Positions 13,601 to 24,711 are shown, counted from the first letter of the stretch. The stretch is DNA of 64,000 bases from Rhizophagus clarus (GCA_015698045.1 BLAL01000018.1:310001-374000); one strand, 5' to 3'. Notes: generated from the letters alone by a model not told the origin. Numbers and translations are program-made.

Positions 13601-14460
13601 TTATTTCAAGCATTGAATATAAATCGCAACATACCATTTTGAATGATAAACAAGTGGCAGCTCTAAATATTCTTGCGTGTATATTATTCAAGAAAAAGAC
13701 TAATTTAGTGATAACAATACCAAACTGTATAATTCACTTAAGTTTAGGGTATGCAATTAAGGATATATCAACTATACAACTTCAGCATCAAGTTACTAGA
13801 TTACATAATTAACTTCAGAATAAAGGGTTACTTGGTACGCTCTCTAAATTAAGTATCATACGTTTACAACAAAAAACATTATCTATTAATAACATTCTGA
13901 CAGAATGGAAAATTCATTTAAAAGATTTAAAGATTAAATATAATTTGATTGCCAGTACTTTAGCTATCATGTATGATAACAATCTTACGTGTCAATTTAA
14001 TATGAGCGTAAAATAATGGGAGGATAGTTACCTATTACATAGGTATTGAATTCAGATTTGTTATTTAAAGACATATTAAATTATTATTTACAATGTCACA
14101 ATATTTATTTTTTAAGTCAAATAATGGTTGCTGATGGAATACGTCTTCTTACATATTCAGATTTGCGAATCTGATTAGGTATTAATACTAAGAGTCGTAA
14201 ACCTAATTGGTACAAAAGAATAGAACAACACTGTATAATAAATATTGTAATATCAAGAAAAGTTAAATCTGAATTTATTATTAGCAGACAATATCACTTA
14301 CAAGTTAGCAAGGTTTCAGAAAAAATTTTAAGAAAAAAGCAATGGGTAGCTTTTTATAGTGACAAGTTGGATTCTTCTCATTTTAATTGTATATTATCTA
14401 ATGATCAAATCCCTATAGTAGAACATTAGATACATAATATCAATAATGATTCCATTTCTC

Positions 14461-14576
14461 CATTGATACAAGCACTAGTATTAATTAAGTGTACTGGTTG
14501 TGAATTTAAGGATATCCCCATTGATATAAGCACTAGTATTAATTAAGTGTACTGATTGTGAACTTAAGGATATCCA
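14461..14576. repeat. 58-bp tandem duplication inside LINE ORF2
   Basis: CATTGATA[C/T]AAGCACTAG begins at 14461 and again at 14519. The two 58-bp units differ at only a few positions. The duplication lies between the RT and RNase H regions and arose after or during insertion, since it disrupts the coding frame. Confidence 0.8.
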
Positions 14577-15116
14577 ACCAAGAAGTAAAAGAAAAACAGC
14601 CAGTTAATAATAGGTGCCTTTTATTTATTGGTAAGGAAAAGACTATCAATGTTAAAGCGCAGTCCATACAAGATGCATACATATTGGATTCTTCAGTATT
14701 TGAATATATAGCTATGATAGAAAATAGAATTAAATATAATATAACTAACTCACAAGACGCATCAGTTAGAAGTATGTTAGATTTCTTTCATCCCATACTC
14801 TTGCGTAATCAACTCATAAATATACAAGATATAGTTAAAGGCCAATCATCTTTAACAATATATACAGATGGATTTTTTAAAAGACATTCAGATACTAGTG
14901 TTATTATGGGTAGTATGTTTAAAATTATAGAAACTAATTCTATATTCCAATGTCAGATACAGAAAAATCCTTCAGTGATTAAAGCTGAATTAATAGTTAT
15001 TATAATGATACTATTATGTTTAGATAGTAGTACAAGAGTTACTATTTGTACTGATTCTCAAATAATAATTAATCAATTTTTTAAGATTAATACATTATCC
15101 ATTTTTGCTATTCAAA

Positions 15117-15370
15117 GATTGAAATTACAATATAGTATTTTGTGGATACTATTTATTAAGTTGATCAGATTTAAAGATTTAATCATTACGTTACAAAAAG
15201 TGAAAGCTTATGACTCTGATGATCATAGTAATGCTGTAGATAAGATTGAAATTACAATATAGTATTTTGTGGATACTATTTATTAAGTTGATCAGATTTA
15301 AAGATTTAATCATTACGTTACAAAAAGTGAAAGCTTATGACTCTAATGATCATAGTAATGCTGTAGATAA
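15117..15370. repeat. 127-bp tandem duplication in LINE RNase H region
   Basis: Two adjacent 127-bp units (15117-15243 and 15244-15370) are identical except for one G/A difference. The duplicated segment spans the HSNAVDK part of RNase H, so the fold is broken. Near-identity implies the duplication is younger than most decay in the element. Confidence 0.85.
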
Positions 15371-16470
15371 ATTAGCTAAAGAAGCATATAGTAAAGAATG
15401 TTTAGTTATTATCCCAAATTACTTGCTCACAATGGTACAATTTGTTGGAATCACAAACCTATAGAAAGAAATATCATACTTATGGTCAAAGACATTAAAA
15501 AAACACAATACATTAAATAATTCTTAACGTTAAATAGGAACAGATATTTTACTTTACCATCTGATTTAGAATTATTTGATTGGTCACTTACTTTTAGATA
15601 CATCAAAGACAAATTTGATGAGACATCTGCATTTGATTCTAGATTCAACTCTTTTAAAACTAAACTACGTGCTGAAGAGTTACTCACTCAAGATAACTTA
15701 TGTAAACGATCACCATCAGTCTACACTGGCAATTGGAGATGTGCACTGTGTAATACTGAATTAGAAACTTATCAACATTTATGGTCATACTCTGCTACGC
15801 AAAATACAAGAGCAGAGATAGTTCACAATTCTAAAGATCAACTATTTAATTTGATTATTCTGTTTATACAGAATAAGGTGAATATTGATCACAATGATAT
15901 ATTCATCAATATAAACAATCTTGATTGTTGGAATTCCTCTAACATTGGAATATTATACTTAGTCAAAGAAATCATACCTAAAAGTTTCAGTGAATTTTTA
16001 AAAGAGTTAAAAATTCTTGAACAAAGTATATATAAAATCACGAGAGAAGTTATTGATACATTAGTTCTCCAGTTTAAACATTTGATTTGGAAACATTGTA
16101 ATGTTCATCAAGTCAAATTGGAATAATCACGTGGTATAGATTCTCAAAAAAAAAAATTAAAGTCTGTGGGAATTAAAGATAATAATAGAACTAAAAGTTT
16201 GAATAGTATATTTAGTAAGTATAAGGTATGGATAGATGGGTATTTCAATATGAGTGGTCATTGGTCAAATTTTTAAGGTTTTCGAGACTTATGTTACCAT
16301 TGACTCATGGTGACTAGTCGGCTATATTCCTTTAAGAGCAGTAGCATAAATAATATAGTTAATAGAGAAATATTTTATTGATAGTCTATATTTATGTAGA
16401 TTTTAATATATTTCTTAACATTTGTATTATCAAGCATGACCCACCATGTTGATAATAATAAAAAAAAAAA

Positions 16471-16485
16471 ATAATCTAATAATTA
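16471..16485. repeat. LINE target-site duplication, 3' copy
   Basis: Perfect copy of the 15-bp repeat at 8697-8711, directly following the A-run that ends the LINE. Confidence 0.8.
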
Positions 16486-17449
16486 CTTAAATAAAAAATA
16501 TATAATAATAAAATATAATAGTAGAATAATCAAAATTAGATATGTTTACTAATTAATAACAATTAGTGATTTAGTTGAATATATAAAAAAATCAGAAATA
16601 TTATTAATAATATAGTAATGAATTTAAGAATAATATAATAATGCTTTAGGATAAAAAATAATATTATTAAAATATATTTAATTGATATAACAGTATTTGA
16701 TTTTATTATGTTTTATATTTATATTTATATTATTATAATTTACATTTTGATAATTATATTTTACCAATAATAGTTTTTAATTGTTTTAATTTATTTAAAT
16801 CAAATTTATTTAAATATTATAGTAATATTTATTATTTTGATATTTATTATTTTTTTATTATTTGTTACTATAATTTAGAATCTATACTATATATGAAATC
16901 AAAATTAAAACCCAAAATTAATTTGAAAAGATCAAAAATCAAAACTCTTTCTGCTAACATACTGATCAAAATTTTTGCAAAAAAAATAATTTTTTATTTT
17001 TACTTTGTTAACGTGTTATCTGATACCAACAATTAATAATCATGGCTTCTACATAAGAAATATGTATATACAACATATATAATGAGTTTGCTCAGAATAT
17101 TTTCAATAACCTTCATAGTTCTTCAGACATAAATCCATACTTTATTTTGAACAGGACTAGGATAGTGGAGTGAAAGAAGGCCACTCAAAGAGGTTACTAC
17201 GTAAAGACACTAGTGATCATACTGGTTATACAACAGATAAAAAACACAAAACTTTTTGACAAACTAGTGACTATTTTTCCTTTTTATCTTATTTTGACTT
17301 TCGCTTTGACCAGGTCTTCTACTCCAAAAAACTGGAGTTAATAGAAACAGAATATATAAACAACATATTAACTATCCCCAAATCTGCTTGTTATACAAGA
17401 GATAAATTTAGATAATTTATTGCCTAACCAGCACTAATCAAATATCATA
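16486..17449. other. AT-rich intergenic
   Basis: AT-rich sequence without a recognisable gene. From about 17000 base composition becomes less extreme, leading into the ORF remnant at 17450. Confidence 0.4.
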
Positions 17450-18976
17450 ATGAATCTTTACATAATTACTGATATGCTAACGTCTAAAGGTAAAGGTAAA
17501 GATAAGAAGAAAGCCAAACACTTTACAATTGAAGTTATAGAAGAAGCATCTTTGCAGCTAGTAGTCTTACAAGTTAAGGCCACACAAGAGATTTCTACAC
17601 TGCTGTCTTCCTCACTCAACCAGATTTTGACATCTAATAACTCTTCAGCATCTATACCTGATACATCAGGTAAAGAAAAAAGAACTAAATCGCAAGACAA
17701 TGAGGCTTCTCACATTATTACTAGATATCAAGTTCCTCTTGGATGCACTTTTATTCATGATATAATCCTTTATGACATACCTGTGAAGTGAAATAATTAT
17801 CACTTAGGGCAATATAATATCTATATCAATCAAACGTTAACATAAATACAAAACTGTTCAGTGTAAATTAGTAATTTTCAAATTTTTAGAAATTATAAAT
17901 CACAGTAGATGGCATCACTTGCAGATTTACCTATCTATTAATTTCTAGTATCATAAAATCTTTAAGAATAAAAAGAACAGAAATGATTCCAAGTAGCTAT
18001 CTTCAATCTGCCTAACTTAATAATGACTGTTATACTTATAGAACTTCAACACAATGCATTTCTCAGTGAATTAAACATAAAAATGTTTAAAGAAGTTAAA
18101 TCCCTAGACAGATTGTGAAAAGTTGTGGATTACTTTGAATTCTAAGAATATTTACACAAGTGTATCAATAATCCTACTTTTTGGTATAGCAAGAACGTTT
18201 CATGGTGCAAGCATACTACAATTTGCCTAGTATCACCTTCTAAGAAAAATTCTGCTCCACCCTTGAATATACATGAAACCAAAATTGATTAATTTTAATT
18301 TTCTGAAATGGTTGAAATAGTCAAAATGATTTTGACCTGGGTTTCTCTAAAAATCAAAATAGCCAAAATTATGTCATAGTCATATGATTTTTATAGTAAA
18401 CAATAATATTAAAATTTAAAGTTAATGATCTCTGCATCTAGTGATTCAATTTTTATTATCTTTACACAGTTGGATTCAACTCATTAAAAGGATTTCAATG
18501 ATATGTATTGCATATTTATAACATCAATATTGACAGAGTTATTCACGTTTAAAATTTGGTATTAAATTATAATTATTAAAATCATATGACTATAACGTAA
18601 TTTTGACTATTCTGATTTTAATTTTGACTTTTGACTTTCCCAAGTCAAAATATTTGACTTTTGGGCTTTAATTTTGATTTCATGTATACCCTTGAATACG
18701 ATTAAGTGTTTTAAGAAGGATGGAAGTAAGAATAGTTTTTTTAATAACACTAACAAATCTACTCTAGCAACAGGATCCAACTGGATTCAACTAAGTAATT
18801 TTCAGTCTAAGAATTCATCTACTTATCAAAAAGAAAAAAAAGTAATAAAGGAGCTGAAAAAAACACATCAGGAATACAGTTCTAAAACTAAGATCTTTAA
18901 ATATGATTTTTATGCAGAAGTTACTATAATGAAAAAGATCCTGGAAGAGTTAACTTGTAGTCTGAAACATTTGTGA
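17450..18976 (+). pseudogene. Unknown ORF remnant interrupted by a MITE
   Basis: Open stretches at 17450-17791 (Lys-rich start SKGKGKDKKKAKHF, then Ser/Thr-rich) and 18690-18976 (Lys/Ser-rich, ending SLKHL) are separated by decayed sequence and by the 419-bp MITE at 18269-18687. On either side of the MITE the 10-bp target duplication encodes the same residues (PLN), and the frames line up when the insertion is ignored. The order (basic N-terminus, degraded middle, coiled-coil-like Lys/Glu end) resembles a transposon ORF1-like protein, but I do not recognise the family. Confidence 0.4.
18269..18687. mobile_element. 419-bp MITE with 10-bp target duplication (MULE-like)
   Basis: Ends ATACATGAAACCAAAATT and, reverse-complemented, ATACATGAAATCAAAATT (17 of 18 identical). 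Flanking direct repeats ACCCTTGAAT lie at 18259-18268 and 18688-18697. A 9-10-bp duplication is typical of Mutator-like elements, so that superfamily is inferred. The interior is rich in GTCAAAA/TTTTGAC motifs and has no ORF. A diverged inverted copy lies at 19845-21337. Confidence 0.8.
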
Positions 18977-19195
18977 AGAAATTTGGAAAGGTTACTCAGT
19001 ATAGAAGACTAGACTTTTTGAATAATTTTTTCTTTTTTTTTTATTATACCCTCTTTATTGTTTAATATATCTTAATTTTATCAGTAATTGTCAAGATTAG
19101 TCTTCAGATTGGGAGTAATACTTTTGTATTTAGCAAGTGCTTTGCACTTATCTTTTTTATTAATAAAGCTATTGTGGCTTTAATGCTTTACTTAA

Positions 19196-19825
19196 GGGTA
19201 GAGTGTATCTACGCCACAACATATATATGATTTTAGACTAAAAAATGTAGATCATCACGTGACCCAAAACGAGCAAAATTTATGATTTCTCGCAAACTAC
19301 CATATGAATTTTGTTAAATACACATTTAAAAAGAGTATAAACATGCGCTTCATTTATTTATTAAAGTGTTTAACCATTTGCTATTAGTCTTTTTGAATGT
19401 ATTTAGACTTTTAAAATCAAATATGACTAATAATAAAAAAATAAAATGGTATTAATAAAAAATTTTATTTGAATAAGTAAATGCACAATGATTTTTTGAC
19501 ATAAATATTCTTTTTTATTATACTATTAACTTGTAAGGTTTCATAAGTTTAAAGTTAATTTGAAGATATGTTCTCTAGGTGATTCGCAACTTACCATAGG
19601 AGATTCGCAACTTAATGACGACTTCATAGTGTAATATTTCGTTATAAGCCTTATTTGTATTATACTTTACTAAAGTTTATTTGAAAGACAGAAACTCTAG
19701 CTTTCTAAAGAATACTTTTAAACAGTTTTTCATAAAATATTGAGTGAGTTTTCCTTGTAGCGAAGTAAAAAAAAAAATGATTTTTTTTTTTAGCCATATG
19801 ATCAGCCATGTCGATCCCTCTACCC
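19196..19825. mobile_element. 630-bp MITE with TTAA flanks
   Basis: The left end GGGTAGAGTGTATC and right end (reverse complement) GGGTAGAGGGATCG are preceded and followed by TTAA (19192-19195, 19826-19829). TTAA duplication suggests piggyBac-like insertion, but piggyBac ends normally start CCC, so the superfamily is uncertain. No ORF. The interior contains two GATTCGCAACTTA repeats (19580-19616) and one TCACGTGA palindrome (19255-19262). Confidence 0.55.
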
Positions 19826-19901
19826 TTAAAAAAGAAAAAATCAAAAGTTGAAATTAAAGTCAAAATAGTCAAAATTATATCATAGTTATATGATTTTTAT
19901 A

Positions 19902-20830
19902 GGATCCTGAATAATACTAATATAATTTACAAATGATCTGCATATGTTTACTATTAACTCTATGCAACTTTTTTTTATAGTAATGCTATACAAATAGTTA
20001 AAAAAAAATTTTGTAAAATATATAAAAAATTTGTTAATGTTATTTGGTATAAAGGTAGAGTCATATGACTTGCCAATTTAAAATCAGATAATCTGAATAT
20101 CTGATCTTTTTTTAATTATTTATCAGTTTATTTTTATAGTGTTTCTGGATAAAAAGCATGATTGAACTTTTGAAATTAAGGTAAGAGAGAGTTGGGAGAG
20201 GTATTTTGTTATTTTTTTTTAATTAATTAAGTTATTAACTTTTTTTTTCTTTTTTGTAATGTTACTAGATAAAAAGCATGACCAGACTTTTGAAATTAAG
20301 GTAAGGGAGAGTAGGGGAAAGTATTTTTCAGTATTTTTTTTAACTAATTAATTATTTTTTTTTTCTTTTTGTAATATTGCCAAATGAAAAACATGACCAG
20401 ACTTTTAAAATTAAGATAAAAAAGGGTAGGGAGGTGTTTTTATTGTTCTTTTTTTAACTAATTAATTATTTTTTTCCTTTTTTGTAGTGTTATCAGATGA
20501 AAAACACAACCAGACTTTTGGAATTAGAGTATTAAAAACTGAAAAAAAATAATAAAAATAAATAAATTTGGTCTAAAATACCAAAAAAAGTGAAAAAATA
20601 AATAAAATAAAATAAATTTTAGTAAATACCAAGTAATTTACATTTATCAAAATTAGTATTTTTTAAAAATAAATCTACATATATCTATTGTAAACTTTAT
20701 ATAAATATAATATGTGAGTTACTTCCAAATTGAATGATCTATACAAACTCAATTTATAAGTTTAAAAAGTAACTTTATATAAACTTTACACAAACCTGTA
20801 TGGGAGTTATATTAGTATTATTCAAGATCC
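19902..20830. mobile_element. 929-bp TA-flanked inverted-repeat element nested in a MITE
   Basis: The left end GGATCCTGAATAATACTAAT and right end (reverse complement) GGATCTTGAATAATACTAAT match at 23 of 24 terminal positions. TA flanks each side. It interrupts the reversed MITE copy, so it is younger than that copy. It has no ORF. Its core is a minisatellite of about 115 bp (20139-20530). Confidence 0.75.
20139..20530. repeat. Minisatellite, about 115-bp unit, 3.4 copies
   Basis: Units start at 20139, 20259, 20374 and 20486. Each begins with GTxxTxxxxGATAAAAAGCATG or a variant, then ACCAGACTTTTGAAATTAAG, a G-rich GTAGGGxAGGT segment, a T-run, and TAATTAATTA. Periods are 120, 115 and 112. It lies wholly within the nested element. 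Confidence 0.8.
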
Positions 20831-21550
20831 TATTTTTTATAATTATAATTTAATACCAAATTTTAAATGTAAATAATTTTATCAATATTGATGCTACAGA
20901 TATACAATAGTATATATCATTGGAATTCTCTCTATGAACTGAATCCAACTATGTAAAGATCATAAAATTCAAATCACTAAATGTGAAGATAGTTAACTTT
21001 GAATTTTAATATTATTGTTTATTATAAGAGTAATAAGTCTATTTAATACCAAATTTTAAATGTAAATAACTCTATCAATATTGATACTACAAATATGCAA
21101 TATATATCATTGAAATCCTTTTGATAAGTTGAATTTAACTGTGTAAAGATCATAAAATTTGAATTACTAGATGCAGAGATCGTTAACTTTGAATTTAATA
21201 TTATTGTTTACTATAAAAATCATATGACTATGATGTAATTTTAACTATTTTGACTTTTGGCAGGGTTCAGGTTAAAATCATTTTAACTATTTTGACTATT
21301 TCAGAGGTCAAAATTAACCAATTTCAATTTCATGTATAATTCATACTATACAAGTATAATATAAAGTATATTTGTTATCTTTTTATTTAAAAAACTATTA
21401 TATGCAAAATTGTAGATTAATAATGCAATTTATAATTTATTATATAGTAAAACTTAATGGAAAAGCAAAAAAAAAAAAAAATTTTAAGCCAATCATTTAA
21501 AAAATTGTAATTAAATCTAATATTAATTGAACTATAAATAATTGGATATA

Positions 21551-22025
21551 TAGTCAGCCTTCTATATAATCACTAAGTTGGTTACATCCTTAACTGGTGA
21601 TTGTATAGAGGTGTGATCGTATATATGGTATATAATTTTTTTTTATCAGAAATCAAAAATAAAAATTATTCTTAATTTTGGCCCGAATTATAAATTATAA
21701 AATTATAAATCATATGAATTACATATTTTTGGGTGATAACTGTAAACAATTTTGAAAATTTCTTATAATCTACATTCTAAAAAAGTAAATTTGTTTATAA
21801 TTCTGGCTGAAATTTTGACCTGACTGAAATTATAGTGACTATAAAGAGGTTTAATTACTAGTAAAAATCAGTAATATGTATGTTACAGATCATGTGGTGA
21901 TAGTGATTATACCTGAATTGTGATTATAAAGAGGTAAATTAACTAAGTAAAAGTCAGTTTTACAAAATTGGGTTCTTATGTAGAGGTGTAACTATATAGA
22001 GTGTGATTATATAGAGGTCTGACTG
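21551..22025. mobile_element. 475-bp pogo-like MITE
   Basis: The left end TAGTCAGCCTTCTATATAAT and right end (reverse complement) CAGTCAGACCTCTATATAAT are flanked by TA (21549-21550, 22026-22027). The CAGTCA start matches the ends of the pogo element at 5.4-7.4 kb, but the following sequence differs, so it belongs to a related family. Subterminal GTGATTATATAGAGG motifs recur. No ORF. Confidence 0.75.
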
Positions 22026-22137
22026 TAGTTCAAAAAAATATTAGTATCCAAATATATTTGGACTTGAAGTAAACATTTCTAATTAGTCCATTTCCAATTG
22101 TCCAAATATTTTTCAATTGAACATTATCCAATTTATA

Positions 22138-22305
22138 GATATCACTCAAACTATTTTAAGTAAATCCAAATTAGTTTATACATTTTAGCTGCCATAATTC
22201 CCAAATTCCAAATGTACAAATTACAAAATTTATATTAAATTAATTTGGATTTGTACATTTGGATTACCATAATCCTAAATTATTTTGGATTTTGAGTGGC
22301 ATCTA
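22138..22305. repeat. Hairpin / foldback sequence
   Basis: A perfect 14-bp stem CCAAATGTACAAAT / ATTTGTACATTTGG lies at the centre (about 22206-22262). Weaker outer complementarity extends to GATATCACTCAAA (left) and TTTGAGTGGCATC (right). It could be a small foldback element. Confidence 0.5.
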
Positions 22306-22927
22306 GAATCCAATTCCATTATTGCATTCTGCAGGTCAGAGTGGATATAGTAGCTTCTGATAAATTGTTTATATGGTATATAAACTAAATATCAATAAAA
22401 GTATATATAGATCATTAAAAAAAAAACAAAAAAAAAAAATTTATTATCATAGATTTTTATATTTAATAATCCAATTAATACAATTGATATAGTAAAATAA
22501 AGAATTTAATAAACTTAATTTATTTAAAAGTTTAACCGGCATTTTTTCCCTTAATCGTTTATATTTAAAAGTAAAAGTTGTACGAATTTTAATAATCTTG
22601 AGTTATTAAAAATTTCAAGTTATTTAAATTATAAAGACCCTTGTAATATACATATCCTATTGACTTATTTCAGTTATATTGTAATGAAAAATATTGATGT
22701 CAATGTTTTTTACTTTATTGTCAAAATATTTTATACATAAATATATATATATTATAATAATTCTACAGCAAATAAACGGAACATTTAGTTAATAATAATT
22801 ATAATTTATATTATTCCTTTATGATTAATACAGTATGAACTAAAAATAATCCTATAAAAGAACGATTAAAATTAATTTTCTAATTATAACATACTTTAAA
22901 AAAAATAAAATAAAATAAATAATTATA
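22306..22927. other. AT-rich intergenic
   Basis: AT-rich spacer downstream of the SERINC gene (convergent side). No further feature recognised. Confidence 0.4.
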
Positions 22928-24562
22928 TTACAAACTTACTACGAATCTATCGGGGAAAAAAACCGGGCCAACAAGAGTCCAAGAATACAATAATATACAA
23001 ATCCAGCTAGAGATAACTTTTACCCAAACAGCAGTATAAGTTTGACCAATAACGACTAATTTTTCATCAGAATTAGTAGTAGTGACATTATTCCAATTAG
23101 TAAGTAACATAGCAACATACATAGAAGCTATAGCAAAAATTAGGTGAAAGAATGCATAATTATAAGCAACACCATTTTTTTCATCATCTTTAACATCATA
23201 ATCATCGTCGTCATCATCATCTAAAGCTGAAGCAGGAATAGCACCACTTTCAACAGCGGCTGTTAATGTATCAGATCTCATATTGTTTGGAAAACCTTCA
23301 GGTTGACTTGTCACTAAAGGTACAGCGGAAGCTGTATTTAACGGATGGTAATCCGATTTCGTAATTAATGCTTTACCTTGTGTAGCGGCTCTTGATGTTG
23401 AATAAGATATAGCTAAAAAGGTAAATAAAGCTCCAATAACTATGGTGGTTGTTCTTGTTCCTCTACTTCTTGTTAATGGATTACACATATTATCATCAGG
23501 TTCATTTGCAACTGCGCTTAATATAACATAAGTACAATAAATTATAACCATTGAAGCTTGTGGTAATCCTGATCTTGAATTCGCTTCTTGTACATTTGGT
23601 GAAATACTTAACGCAGTTACAATCAAACATAATATAAGATTAAATGTAATAAAGAATTGATTAAGGCTACATCCAGATCCAGCAAAGTATCCATACATAA
23701 TTCCCGTTAGTACAATTGTTCCGATCAGCATCGCAATAGTTGATCCTATAAGGATATATTTCCATCTATTATCATCATAATCTTGCCATTTCTCTAAACA
23801 TTTCTCGCTCCATGTATGCGCAAAATCTACTAATAATACCAATCCAACTAATATAAATAATGTTGCCCCAATTAACGCAATATAGTTCCCCCAAAACATG
23901 AAAAATCCGTTAGGAATAAAAAAGGAAGTTATTACGAATGTTATCCATAATAAAATTTTTGGTCCCCACCACCTATAAAATCGTAAAAAAAAAAAAAATT
24001 AATAAAAGATAAATTCGGAAATACAATAACTTTGCTAATTACCCATTTTGGATGGATGCCCTCTTATCACGAGTGTCATTGACTCCAACTACTAAAAGTC
24101 CCAAAAAGAAATGGAACAATGAAAGCGCAAAGCAAATACGATGTACTGCAAGCACTCCATAACAAGAACCATCGTCTTTACATTTTAGATGCAGGTAATC
24201 GTAAGTCATTTTCTCTAGTTGTTTAATCGCCCAGTCAGACAACATTATCCATGAGAACTATGTGTATATGTGCATGATTGAATTAGAAGTTCGAGTAAAA
24301 TTAAAAAAAACTTAAGTTCTTACCATAGAATTCAAAAGAAATATTATCTATAATAGTAGTTTGAAAGTTAGTTAAATCAAGATATACAATATAGTGAAAC
24401 AATATTCATTCTTACCGCAAACACGATCCTTGTAGCAATGGAGTTATTACAATTACATGATTTAAAGGCTAAAGTACAAGCTGCTGCGGAAAAACAAGAA
24501 GCTGCAGTAGAAGCTATCCAAGATGCGGCACCAATACCAAGACAACTGAAAGGAATCCCCAT
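22928..24562 (-). CDS. TMS1: SERINC/TMS1 family membrane protein
   Basis: Polytopic membrane protein of the serine-incorporator family (yeast TMS1, vacuolar/endosomal). Serine incorporation and lipid scrambling are attributed to the family. Exons on the minus strand: 24562-24416, 24347-24324 (24-nt microexon), 24257-24043, 23972-22928. Total 1431 nt, 476 residues, matching the family length. The N-terminus MGIPFSCLGIGAASWIAS is Cys/Ser/Ala-rich as usual. FSWIMLSDWAIKQL opens the second segment, and HRICFALSLFHFFLGLLVVG and the downstream helices (10-11 in all) follow. A long Asp run (DDDDDDDYD) precedes the last helices. The protein ends at the typical short tail RFVVSL. It is divergently paired with CWF19L1. 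Confidence 0.93.
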
Positions 24563-24711
24563 TTTGTGTTTGAATTATGTTATCCAATATGAAGAAAATG
24601 TAGATGTGATCGGGTGATACTTTTATATTACATCAACTATTGTGTAACTAATTACTACAAGTTGTCGTTTTTTGACGTTTTCTACGCCATATCCGAATTA
24701 TCTTATCTATC
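24563..24711. promoter_or_regulatory. Bidirectional promoter SERINC / CWF19L1
   Basis: Only 149 bp separate the two divergent start codons, so both promoters must lie here or overlap the first exons. Motifs TGATCGGGTGATA and TTGTCGTTTTTTGACG are visible, but no known site is assigned. Confidence 0.6.

Larger units (their letters stand above)
10806..16126 (+). pseudogene. LINE ORF2 (endonuclease / reverse transcriptase / RNase H)
   Basis: Broken polyprotein. Endonuclease (10840-11590): FKISTLNTSGLN, SITETKLT, IIIGDFNASYDD, STDHSVVSTYF. Reverse transcriptase (12400-13480): ASGPSKIFNELLQHMG, then TKTRPITLL, motif A DLSKAYNKVD (from 12923) and the catalytic box YMDD (13237-13248). RNase H (14855-15400): IYTDGFF, KAELIVII, CTDSQII and HSNAVDKLAKEA. 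The C-terminus has WRCALCNTELETYQHLWS (about 15737), a CxxC-His motif whose usual final Cys reads Tyr. Frames are broken by stops at 11369, 11668, 12222, 12786, 13473 and 13812, among others, and by duplications at 14461-14576 and 15117-15370. Confidence 0.85.
8712..16470 (+). mobile_element. Full-length degenerate LINE (EN-RT-RNase H)
   Basis: A 7.76-kb non-LTR retrotransposon bounded by 15-bp target duplications and ending in an A-rich tail (16454-16470). Order: short 5' UTR, ORF1 with zinc knuckle and coiled coil, ORF2 with apurinic-type endonuclease, reverse transcriptase, RNase H and a C-terminal zinc-binding segment, then a 3' UTR (16127-16450). EN-RT-RH architecture is that of I/R1/Tad-like LINEs. 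Both ORFs carry multiple stops and ORF2 two tandem duplications, so the copy is dead, yet it is full length at both ends. Confidence 0.9.
19845..21337. mobile_element. Inverted, interrupted copy of the 18.3-kb MITE
   Basis: The reverse complement of 21044-21337 aligns closely with 18269-18560 (shared landmarks: ATCATATGACTATG, CTATTTCAGAGG, ending CATGTAT at 21337). The other part, 19845-19901, aligns with the opposite end of that MITE. The outermost left end is missing. Between them sits the element at 19902-20830. An internal segment is also duplicated in direct orientation with a 193-bp offset (TAATACCAAATTTTAAATG at 20851 and 21044). Confidence 0.7.

Noticed and set aside
20139..20530. 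CRISPR-like array
   Set aside because: Units are adjacent and degenerate with no distinct spacers, and the genome is eukaryotic.
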